Part shown: positions 45,642 through 55,929 of the stretch, in pieces
Numbering within the stretch: position 1 is the stretch's first letter
Layout: the number at the start of each line of letters is the position of its first letter
Assembly (NCBI RefSeq): GCF_019649055.1
Contig: NW_026570444.1
Location: 59,903-123,902, forward strand
Source: Paramacrobiotus metropolitanus
Taxonomy: Eukaryota > Tardigrada > Eutardigrada > Parachela > Macrobiotidae
Direction: 5' to 3'
DNA: 64,000 nucleotides
The notes under the pieces: model-generated
What the model was told of the DNA's origin: nothing
Seen by the model: only the letters and a program-made list of their open reading frames with translations
Databases searched by the model: none
Position numbers and translations under genes: made by a program

Positions 45642-46086
45642 TTATTTTGCTGGTCTGTGTATAAGCAGTAAAGCAATAAGTACGTATGCACAGACTGTAC
45701 GTGCATTAACGGTTAGAATACCGATAACGTACGTTTTTACTTGTACCATAATTATGCGCAGCATTAATAATGCCGCGTCTCCGTTGACTGTCCAATCAAC
45801 CGCCCACGAAGGATTTATTGCGATGGTTTTCGTGAGAGCGGTGCTTCCGTCCTTTGCCCAGTTTCTTAACAACTGTTTAAGAAGGACAAAATATATTTCA
45901 ATGGCTTGTCCAAGTGCGTATGTGTACGCCTTCGATACAGAGCAAAGCACTGCCCATTTCCACATATCCCCACCAGCCGCTGGCAGTACAGTGTGTCGCC
46001 TGCCAAGTGCTAGTGGGAGCATGCCGAAGTATGCAGGCAGATCAGTTTCGAACGTGGATGTCCTCCAGAATATTATAGTTTACTGT
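45642..46086 (-). other. Open frame for a membrane-protein-like exon
   Basis: About 145 codons are open on the minus strand, from after a possible acceptor (TATACAG) near 46085 to the stop at 45642. It contains KWAVLCSVSKAYTYALGQA and ALLMLRIIMVQ with further hydrophobic stretches ending in CAYVLIALLLIH. Upstream, at about 46400-46560, LIFVLTMILTIHVASMQ is followed by stops. That piece has a layout like 43405-43600: a hydrophobic run, then a STKV motif next to an AAAGGTCA-type site. I do not recognise the family; it may be one exon of a diverged chemoreceptor. Confidence 0.3.
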
Positions 46087-48059
46087 ATATGATATGGTCT
46101 ATGATTTTGAAATACAGAGACAAAACAACTCATGTCCAGGGTGAAGAAATATCCTGCAAATTACCCTTGGGATAAACATGTACTGCGCGAAATACGCGCA
46201 TGTACTCCGAGAAATTTTCACTGCTTAATACATCATTTTAAAGACGGTCACATATCTATGAAATGAAAAATTTTGACCAGAAGAAAATGTACACAGGAAA
46301 ATTCTTACGAGGTGTTGAATTCCGTAAACTACTCGGGACTGCCAGTGTAAGATAGTGCAAATGGAAGTTGTTCTTGCTATTTATTCGATGCATTACATCT
46401 CACAAAGCTGTGCGATGCTGACCTTTGTACTGACTGGGTGCAAACCTCTAGAGTCCAGAGTACCCACTGTTCTAAAAATTATCATCAGAAGTTATACATT
46501 TTACTGCATGGAGGCAACGTGGATGGTTAAAATCATCGTTAGGACGAAAATTAGTCACATTAATCGGCTCCTATCTGTAGATTAAACTTTGCTGGACGCT
46601 TATCGCCTATAAGTTTAAACAGAGGCTGAAGAAAAACTGCTTTTTTATTTTGGAAGATAACGCCCTTCTCTAAATGAAACAGTTTAAAAGACTGAAATAT
46701 TTTGTATGTATTATAAATGACCCAAAATTCTTGGGTACAAAATTTGAGTCACAATAAATTTCCGCACAACTTCGGATGTCACAGTTTTTCTCGAGGGTGT
46801 TGTGAGCGGGGATTCACTGGCGTTCACGCTCGCAACGCTGCGCGCCGATGACGTGTCCGTGTTGTGCTGTGTTTCGCTCTGATTGGCTGAGACGGCTATA
46901 GCCGTCCATTGTGTTGTGCCTTGTGGGCAGGACTTAGCCCACGTGCGGAGCAGCGTTGAAATGGCTCTCCGTTTGATGTTCGCGCTGTGTGGCGCAGTGT
47001 TGATTTTCGCTTGTCGAAACTTTCAATATTATTAAAGTCAGCAATTAGCGGTGCGACGTCTTGCGTTTCCGCATAGTTCGCAATCCAGATCGCATTGCTC
47101 ACTCCACGGGATCTATTCAGTTTAGGTCGCCGTATCTGGATCACAGTTGGATCTAGCATAATAGTGTCATAACTTTTCGGAAAAACTTTCTGTACTGTCA
47201 GTAGATAATAAAATTGTTATTCGATGGTTGTGCATTTTGATCTTTGCCCCACAATAACAGAATACAGATACAGAAAAATTTCAAAAGGCAGAAATTATTA
47301 GAAGTAATTCACCAGAAGTTTGTATGAAACAAAAGTTGAAGAATGACGTCTTACGAAAAACGATTCGGCATTGTTATTAAAAATCGAAGAGAAGAATTTG
47401 AGCTGGAATCAAAATACAAAAAGAGACATATCTGCAGTATTTATTCAGCAATACTTCTATTCACAATTAATGGAAGTCGCGTGGCTGAACACAGTATCTA
47501 TAACTATACCAAGATTATGGCACATTAAAGTATTTTTAAAAACCGGCAGACAAAAATGCTGTGGTGGAAAGAAACGTAAAAAACTACATAATGATGCTAC
47601 GATATTAAAGTTCGAACAACCTATAAAAATTTAGACCAAATCCAATCAAAAATGCCGTGCACGCAACATGAATCCATTCAAAAACAGCTTTCCAATAGAA
47701 ATTGTTTTAGTGCCGAGCAGCGCGGCGGCGGCTCTGCGTTCCCACGTGGAGTACATCTTGGGAACCCAATGAAGCTCTATTTGTTACGGATACTGTCAAT
47801 AACCGTGTTGCGGCGATCTTTAAAAGTTACATATCACAGAACGACCGTTACATCGCAACCACTGCCGCGTGATATGAAAAAGCATCTCTGGACTTCTTTT
47901 TACCAGATCCTTGCGAAACGAAATCACATATAATCAGCACCATCACATACAGCAAAGGTAGTAAAAGAAAGGAAAGTAGACTGTCCCATTCATGTGGCAA
48001 CTTAGACCATATGCATTTTGACCAGTCTGACCAACTCTGCCCTCTCCTGTGTCTTTTGA

Positions 48060-48613
48060 TAGGAAGTTGAGAGGTCACCAGGTGATCAGGACCTATCGGT
48101 TCAAAAAGGCGAATTGGGCAGGGATACAGAGCTAAACAGCGAGCTATCCTGCGACGAGCTCTGGTTTCGGCAGGCATCCCGGCGCGAACGGAACCTAGAG
48201 GCATGCACTACGAAAACGATACACGCCCAGACGGAATCACCACTTTCCCTTGGACGAGAGGGCTGTGTTTAGCCTGGGATGTAACCTGTGTGGACACCGT
48301 CGCGCGCTCTTATCTGGATCACACCAGCTTGAGGGCCGGAGCGGCAGCCGACCAGGCAGAAGCCGAAAAAGTGCAAAAATACAGCTTCCTGTCAGGACGA
48401 TATGAGTTCGCTGCTGTTGGGTTCGAAACTTTTGGTAGTTTTGGTTCATCAGCCAAGAAACTGGTTAAAGAAGTCGGAAAGAGGGTTGAATTACAAACAG
48501 GCGAGATTCGCAGCCATGAGTTTTTAAAGCAGAACATTTCATTAGCTATTCAAAGAGGAAATGCCGCTTCTGTTATGGGTACTGTGGAAAGTGTTGTTTT
48601 GTTTAAGTGTTAA
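48060..48613 (+). pseudogene. C-terminal domain of a non-LTR-type retroelement ORF, copy 1
   Basis: The frame 48203-48613 carries the pattern RPDGITTFPWTRGLCLAWD, CVDT, a long Ala/Glu helix, then FAAVGFETFG and a C-terminal FLKQNISLAIQRGNAAS. This is a conserved tail that I associate with reverse transcriptase ORFs common in invertebrate genomes; the spacing of E, D and T residues would suit a nuclease-like fold, which is inference. A run of five A near 48105 breaks the frame from the upstream GYRAKQRAILRRALVSAGIP part, which is intact in copy 2. Confidence 0.5.
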
Positions 48614-49184
48614 TGAATCTTAATATTGTTATCGATGTATTGGAAATTAAAGTGCACGAAGTTTAAAAAACAGCGAACGGTTATCACACAAGAATGGGTC
48701 TTATTCAGACCGCTTGCCATTTTTATAGCACTTGCGATGATAAGCATCGGTGATATGTGACGGTTTGAGAGTCATCGCAACACGGTTAATGAGCGTAGGC
48801 TGTCATCAGTCCGGTTGGGGATCCTGGACGCTTACCGAATGCCCCGTTGTTCTGTCTTTTTTTATGCACTCACTATTTAGCACCATTACAGTATTGTACT
48901 GCCTCTTGGCTTGCATTCACCATTAAGTAGCAAGGCAGGACGGGCATAATTCAATAGAAATAGAAACAGGATGGAAAATTTGACCCGAACTGGGACATGG
49001 TGATATACATGGGCCAGACACCACGTGGAATTTCTGCCAGCTAGCAGGTTAATACACCGAGTAGTGAGTGCGCCACTTGCAGTTAAATTACACCGTATAA
49101 TATTAGTGTGAGGTGGAAAAATTAATTACTACCTGTAATTCCTGGCTTCTTTATAGCGGCGCCAGTGCGCTCCCCCGTGGCACG

Positions 49185-49620
49185 ATGACCGCTGTCGGCG
49201 TTCGTGATGTCAAAATGTTGTTGCGTTGTGGTGTCGTTCTGCTGTGCGTGGAATCGATGGTGGCCGTTATGCTGAGGAATAGCGGTGAGAAACGATTAAT
49301 TCAGACAGTTAAACATGGACAGCAATTTATTAACTGCAGATACGAAGTTGCCTCACAGCGGTCGCCGTGCCGTACCCTACGCCACGACCGATGGCACGTT
49401 TCGCGTGGCAAATTATTTCCAAGACGGTATGGTTCTGGAGTTTGAGGATTTTAGCTCCAAACTGTGGGGCTACGCCAAGCCGGGACCACGAGCCAGAGTA
49501 GAGGTGGACATGTTTGGTAATGCAGGCGTGACGGACGTTCAAGGTGAGCACTGCCCAACTTCACGACAAGTTTAGCAACCGATCACTTTCACGCTATACA
49601 CACATGTTCAACAACTGATC
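49185..49620 (+). pseudogene. Duplicated exons 1-2 of the sialate O-acetylesterase homologue
   Basis: Identical to 58302-58660 of the full gene: start ATG at 49185, 55-bp intron, exon 2 with RVANYFQDGMVLEF and WGYAKPGP, ending at a GTGAGC donor at 49544. Retroelement sequence begins about 80 bp later, so no downstream exons are available until the complete copy. Confidence 0.7.
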
Positions 49621-49630
49621 CTCCGACCTT

Positions 49631-52600
49631 TGTACCTCAAGACGGAATGTTTTGGTTTAAAAGAATGCCATTCGGAGTTTGCAACGGGCCAGCAACGTTT
49701 CAATTGTGTATGGATAAAGTACTCTCGAAAGCGAAAGAAAGGGTTGCGTTTTCGGTTATATTGACGACGTTATCTTCGCTGGAAAGACTTGGGAAATTTT
49801 CATGCAGAATATGAGAAACGTCCTACAGAGTTTGGTCGAAGCGGGATTCACGATCAAGCCAACGAAATCTGAATTTGGCATGAAAGAAATGGGATTCCTG
49901 GGTCACATACTCAGTGAAGATGGAATTCGAATGGATCCTGAAAAGGTCACCGCAGTATCGGAATTCAAACGACCTCAAACAGAAAGGCAGTTAAGGTCAT
50001 TCCTCGGTCTTGCGAACTATTACCGCAAGTTCATAATGGGATATGCGCAGAAGACGTGCCATTTGTACGAATTACTGAGACAAGATAAGCAGGTGAAAAA
50101 GGACTGGACGAAAGTACATGAAGAAGAATTCAACAGTCTAAAACAGCTGTTATGCGAAGGTCCAGTATTGGCAAAATTTGACCCGGCAAAACCGACCGTC
50201 ATTGAATGCGACGCGAGTAAAGAAGGAATCGGAGCCGTTCTGTCACAAGATGGACACCCGATCGCGTACGCGAGCCGAGTCTTACACGGAGCTGAACGAA
50301 ACTACGGCGTAACAAAATGGGAATGTCTGGCAGTCGTGTTCCCTGTCAGAAAATTCAAGCCTTTTATTGATTACGCGGAATTCACCGTGAGAACAGATCA
50401 CCAGGCACTGACCAATTTGTTAAGGTCAGAAACGAATAAAGTTGGAATGAACCCGCGCCTGACGAGATGGGCAATGGCGTTACAAGGTCACCAGTTTAAA
50501 ATTGAATACAAGCCGAAAAGTACTGTGACAACGCGGATGCATTGTCAAGAGCGCCAATCAAAGGTCCAACATGCCAAGAAGAAGAATTTGGTGAGATTCC
50601 GAATTCGAAGATTATAAAAGAATTCGATACGAAAGAACAAGCGATTGAAATCGGACAGTTGTTTTTACAGATGGTTGAACAAAGACAAAAACGACTAAAG
50701 GTCAATTCAGTTACGGCGAAAGAGTCGGCTGAAATTGGTGTAAACGTGAACCGTGTTAAAAGTTGGTTGCCCACCGTTAGTGATTTAAAAGGTCACTGGA
50801 CTTGGAACATCAGCGGAGAAGCAAGATGACCTTTGGGAAACAGACAAAGTGGCACAAGCATTGAACGAATGTCCGATTAAGCTGTTGAGATTCCCGAAAC
50901 AAATGAAAAAGAGGTATAAACCTTTGCCGCGGTGTAAGGTCATCCGAGATTGGAATGAACTTAGTACAGCGACAGTCCGCATTGTCAACCTCCAAGGTGA
51001 TGAAGAAGAGGTAGATGACTCGAATCTGCAGCTGAGGAATAAACAGTTGAAGGATCCCCATCTGGCAATGATAATTGACGAGTTGGAACATTTACCGGAC
51101 GCGGAGACAAGATCGAAATTCGAAGTGCACTACCAGTTGTGGAACGGTATATTATACCGAGTAAAGGATAAAAATGGGAAACTTGAAAGGTCATATGTAG
51201 TGCCGTTGTCAAAGCGAAGGGCGATAATTCATGCATTGCACGATGAGAAGGCGGCAGGACATCTGGGATTTGAAAATACACTGTCAGCAATTTGGCTCCG
51301 TTACTATTGGGATCGAATGAGCACGGATGTAAAGAATTACATACTCGCCTGCCAAGGATGCCAATTTCGCAAGACGCCAAGAAAATGCCCACCCGGGAAG
51401 TTACAAGAGATAAAGGTTGGACACCCGTTCTTCCGAGTCTACGCGGACCTGAAAGGACCGTTGTTACCGACGAAGAAACGAGGATATAAATACATAGCCG
51501 TGTTCATCGACCAACTGACGAAATATGTGATAGCGGTACCGATGAAAACGGCAACGGCTAAAGAGTTCGCAAAAGTGTTCGTCAAGCACGTGATATTAGC
51601 ACACGGAGCACCGCACATCCTACATACGGATCGGGGACGGCACTTTACAGCTGAAGTGTTGACAAAGGTCACCAATGTGTTTAAGATTAAACACACGTTC
51701 GGAACTGCATATCATCCGGAAGGTCAAGGCCAAGTGGAACGACAGATGCAAATGATCGCAGACGGCCTGGCACAATACTTGAAAGCGGGGAACGAAAGAA
51801 AATTTAACAAGTACCTCCCATATGTTATTTCAGCAATGAATAGAGCGGTACATGCCACAACGGGCTACTCAGCATTCTACATGTTACACGGCAGAGAAAT
51901 GACCATGCCGGAAGATGTGGTAACAAAAACGAACGTACCAGATGATTATGGAACTCCAGACGAGTGGGTAGAGACCATGAAAAAGAATTTGACCTTTGCT
52001 GAAGAAGTGGCAAAATGTAATATCAAAGACGCTTATGAGAGGAACGCGGAAATTTACAACAAGAAGAAATCGGAACCAAATTTCAAAGTGGGTGACCTCG
52101 TACTGATCCGACTTCCAAAAGACACGAAACAAGGGAAGAAGGAAAACCAGTCGGACTTTAAGGCGAAGTACGACAAGGTGTGGAAAATCCTTAGTTTCCC
52201 GCGAGCAAACGAAGCGGAGGTCATTGAACAGAATCCGAAAAAGGAAGCGGACTTAAAGGTCGTATCAATTGACCGACAGAAACCGTGGCATCCGCCATTA
52301 CCGGTTGAAGTAGCAAAGCGCACTTCCACAAGAGACTTAGAACCAGGTCGAAGTCCGCAAAATGATTTGAATTCCCAACACAAATCATTTTTCGAACCAC
52401 GCACTGCCACCGGAGAAGAAGATCACCTTTTGAGGAGTCAACCGATCGTTGATGGAATAGCAGAACATGACCCTCCTCTGGAATCGTGCTCTAACGTAGC
52501 AGAGCGCGAACCGAAAGAATTTTTCGAACCACCTCTGCTACCTGAAATGGAACCAAACGATGGAAAAGAGAATGCGGATAAACCGAAAAAGAGAAGGGGA

Positions 52601-53093
52601 AGACCGAGGAAAGAAGACAAAGATTTTGAAACAGCAGTTACAAAAAAGTTAAATGCAGAAGCGGGAAACTTGGCAGAGAAGCCTCCAGAGAACGGAGCTA
52701 AAAGCTCAGTATCTGAGCGTGATCCGAAAAACGCCAGTAAAACCTTTTTCGAACCACGTACTGCTACCGAAGAAGTCCTCATAAAAACGAGAGGAGGAAC
52801 TGGAAGAGGTCAAAACGAAAGCTGACCAGTTGGGACGTGATATAGCAAAGGCAATTGAAGAACAAAAGGTCAAACAGAGGAAAAAGAAACCAACTCCCAC
52901 GGAATTATTAACCCAGAAGGGGGAATTTGAAGACGCCGCTGACAAAGACTTATTTGATCGGATAACTAAAGGACGCAAAGACATTAATCCGAAAATAAGA
53001 CTAACAGGCGTTTATGATATTAAGAACGGGAGTTGGGAAGGTGTAAAGGTCATCCGCCGCAAACCAGCCAATCGGTATCGGTTTCGTTGGTAA
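49631..53093 (+). pseudogene. Pol of the Ty3/gypsy-type element, frameshifted
   Basis: Order: RT fingers/palm (PFGVCNGPATFQ, then YIDD near 49757), RT thumb (GFLGHILSEDGI, FLGLANYYRKFI), RNase H (ECDASKEGIGAVLSQ, DHQALTNLL), a linker, the integrase zinc finger (HALHDEKAAGHLG, CQGCQ), the integrase core with Asp in VYADLKGP, Asp in HTDRGRHF and Glu in QGQVERQ, and a C-terminal SH3-like part (KVGDLVLIRLPK). The tail repeats an FFEP motif three times and has KKRRGRPRKE, an AT-hook/nuclear-localisation type motif. The main intact stretch is 50849-52825. One-base frame breaks lie near 49745, 50530, 50825 and 52785. The catalytic residues seen are all present, so the breaks may be young or technical. 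Confidence 0.8.
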
Positions 53094-54525
53094 TGGAAAG
53101 GTCACCAGACTCGGACAAAAAGACCTCAAGTTGAAAGGTCACTAGAATCTGACTGCAGTTCAAACGGAAACGTCAGAAAGGTCAAGAGAATTTGGAAAAC
53201 GCGGGAAAAGTGAAAGGTCGTTAGACTCCGACTGAATCATACGGGAGAAGTGAAAGGTCAATCGAAAGGTCAAGATTCTCTGACCAAAATTCTAATGGAA
53301 TACTGAAAAGGTCACGAGAGTCCGGAATCATCAGGAAGGTCGAAGGCTCCTCAAAGCCGTCAGAGCGGTCAAAATAAAGGCCATCAAGGACGAAAGGTTA
53401 ACGGAAATTGTCGTCCAGTCGAAAGGTTATCGGACTCTGACTGAAGCACAAAAAGAATTGAAAACGTCGACTGAAGCATAAAACGAAGTGAATCGTCAAG
53501 TGAAAGGTCAAGTGACGGAAGAAATGCGGTCACGTGACTGAACAATTGAAGGCCAAGTGACAGATGAACCATGAGGTCAACTCAACGGATGAACCGAAAG
53601 GTCATGAGACTTCGGAAAAAGGGGAGAGAAGAAAGGTCATGAGCCCAATGGAAAAAGCAGCAGCAGACGCAGAAGCAGCTGCGCGGCAATTGTTTCAGAG
53701 ATCGTTGTTTGCACCGCTTAGAGAGGCGTCAGCATTGGGAAAACCGAAAGGTCACGAGACTTTGCTGCAGAAGGAGCAACGTGAGGAACCGAAGTCTGTC
53801 CAGTCATAGTCCAGATCATTGGGAAAGTTTTCAGTTGATGAGAAACGAGGCCAAGAAGCAAAACCGACGGACTCGGCATCCCCCAGAAACCGGATACTTG
53901 CGATACACCAGTGAAAGATTTACCAGCGTACATAACAACGGAGCACAATAACAAATGCTTGTGGAGGACGGCCATAGCTGTTACGGCAATGGATAATATC
54001 GGTGGAACAGACGGAGTGACATAGGATGAACTTTTGAACTGCATGGCTGTCGACTACAGACTCGAAGAATTGAATACTGGAAAGGATGGGAATGCTTCAG
54101 AAACGTTGTTGAAAGCTTTATTAACGACCCAGCGCTTGAATTGGCGTAAACGACAAAACGTGAAAGGTCACCACGTTAGAATGAACCTAATGACCTTAAT
54201 GATGAAGCATAAAAGGTGATCACGTTAAAGTAACGAAAGGTCATCAGAAGTGAATGCGAAAGCCTCAGTTCAGTACGGTATAGCCTAACTGGGCGCAATG
54301 GAGAAGTATAAAGGTCACGTAACATATCAACTTAAACTGTATTTGTGTATTGTTGTTTTCAGCGTTTAAATTGCAGGAAAAGTCAAATTGCGGGAGTAGC
54401 TCTACGGCGAACTGTCGGTTCACTCTCATTATAAATGTTGAAAGGTCACAAATGACTGAAAAAGAGAAAGAAATCATGTGGAGCATCGATTGGGGTTGAA
54501 ATTGATTCGGTCTCTAAAGCCAGCC
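53094..54525 (+). other. Non-coding tail of the element with dense AAAGGTCA repeats
   Basis: Copies of GAAAGGTCA recur every 30-120 bp, embedded in otherwise varied A/G-rich sequence, almost all in the element's sense. Short frames here (53564-53809, for example) are spaced by these motifs and show no family similarity. Confidence 0.6.
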
Positions 54526-54529
54526 CCAA

Positions 54530-55140
54530 GGGAGAAGCTACGGCAGTTAGCCGGCTCTCCTCTTTAAGCGATTCAGTGTTATAAATTCACAAGGGAAACT
54601 ACGGTAATCAAGCCGGATCTCTTGAATACGAAACGGGGCAACAAGCGGCGAAAAAGAGAAAGACAACAGGTGGAATGTTAATGGGGTAAACTTAATGCGG
54701 CAGTCAGCCGGCCTCATTAGAGTTGCTACGGTAAACATGCCGGCCATCTCTCTAAGCGATTCAGTGTTATAAATTCACAAGGGAAACTACGGTAATCAAG
54801 CCGGATCTCTTGAATACGAAACGGGGCAACAAGCGGCGAAAAAGAGAAAGACAACAGGTGGAATGTTAATGGGGTAAACTTAATGCGGCAGTCAGCCGGC
54901 CTCATTAGAGTTGCTACGGTAAACATGCCGGCCATCTCTCCAAGCGATTCAGTGTCAGAACTTAACGAGAGAAACTACGGACATTAAGCCGGATCTCTCG
55001 CGACGAAGATGGGCCACAAGCGGCGAAAAAGAGTAAAAGATTGAATGTGGAAGCGTCATGGGGTAAATTCAATGCGGTAACTAGCCGGCCCCATCGGGTA
55101 TGCAACGGTTAAACCATGCCGGCACTCTGGCCGCTCGAGG
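54530..55140 (+). repeat. Tandem 188-bp repeats made of hairpin units
   Basis: Two near-identical 188-bp units (about 54566-54753 and 54754-54941) and a diverged third unit (to about 55135). Each contains several copies of a core TACGG-YAAT-AAGCCGG flanked by complementary bases that differ between copies: CGAGAGA/TCTCTCG, CAAGGGA/TCTCTTG, ATGGGG/CCCCAT, AATGGGG/CCTCATT. This looks like a set of RNA stem-loops with a conserved head and variable stems. Confidence 0.65.
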
Positions 55141-55929
55141 CATACTGAAGTTGGATGTGCGACGGAAAGGTCAACTTGAAAGTCTAACCAGGGAGGCAAG
55201 CGAAGAAGCGCTTGAAGGTCGTCGAAAATCGGCTAAGTCCCTCCATGACCTTTGATGGAAATTTGAAGAAAAGTTGGATGACCTTTGGGATCATTACTGC
55301 CCAACAGAGTCATCAAGGTGGAATTAAAGTCGCATGACCTTTTGGAACCATTGCCCAAAAGAGTCGCACATCCAGGATAATCTCAACAAAGGATGACCTT
55401 TACCAGGGAGGAAGCGAATCACGCTTGTCTTCATTGACGTCCCTCCATGACCTTTATGGATCTCAGTATTAAGTCGTACGTTGACACGCACCAAATTCCA
55501 AAGACGAAGCAGTATTCCTAAGTCGTACTTGATACGCACCTGATTCTCAAGCGGATTTGTGATGACAAGTCGCATTATGGATGCGCGGAATTGCTCAACA
55601 GAGCGGAATGGGCCAAAGTGCTGGTAAACGGTGGACAGGACCTGTGACCTTTACGAGTCAGAAATGGAGGATCCTAGTCTACATTTTGATTAAACTTCTG
55701 TTGATCTGTTTTGTTGATTTGATAGTATTTTTATAGAATGGATCTCTTTATTCACATCGTGTTTATATGGAATTGTACTTAACGGAATTGATGTGATAAA
55801 ATGGAATAAGAGATTCGATGTTTTTATTAGCAGTCGAGCACACACACACAGCACAGTCGCGACCTTCGTCTTTTTCGTGGATTTGGAGGATGTTGGGCCT
55901 CAACGGAGCTCGGCATCCCCCCAGAGGCA

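Larger units (their letters stand above)
46801..49625 (+). repeat. 2.8-kb direct duplication, copy 1
   Basis: Matches 55930-58737 from TGTGAGCGGGG to ACAACTGATC. It contains a fragment of a LINE-like ORF and exons 1-2 of the sialate O-acetylesterase homologue. Nearly all differences between copies are one-base changes in homopolymer length, with this copy longer in most cases from about 47640 to 48740; after that the copies look identical. Confidence 0.85.
49621..55929 (+). mobile_element. 5'-truncated Ty3/gypsy-type retrotransposon between the duplicated segments
   Basis: Starts abruptly inside the reverse transcriptase and continues through RNase H and integrase, then about 2.8 kb of non-coding sequence, ending where copy 2 of the duplication begins. 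No LTR pair or target duplication could be identified; the 2.8-kb repeats are not its LTRs because they contain host exons and because gag, protease and the start of reverse transcriptase are missing after the first. About 40 AGGTCA hexamers are spread over it. Confidence 0.75.

Noticed and set aside
49113-49445. Separate 110-residue protein
   Set aside because: It reads through the 55-bp intron 1 of the acetylesterase homologue; the conserved frame switches to exon 2 at the splice junction.
54547-54935. Two nearly identical minus-strand frames as duplicated small genes
   Set aside because: They arise from the tandem 188-bp non-coding repeat and are antisense to the element.
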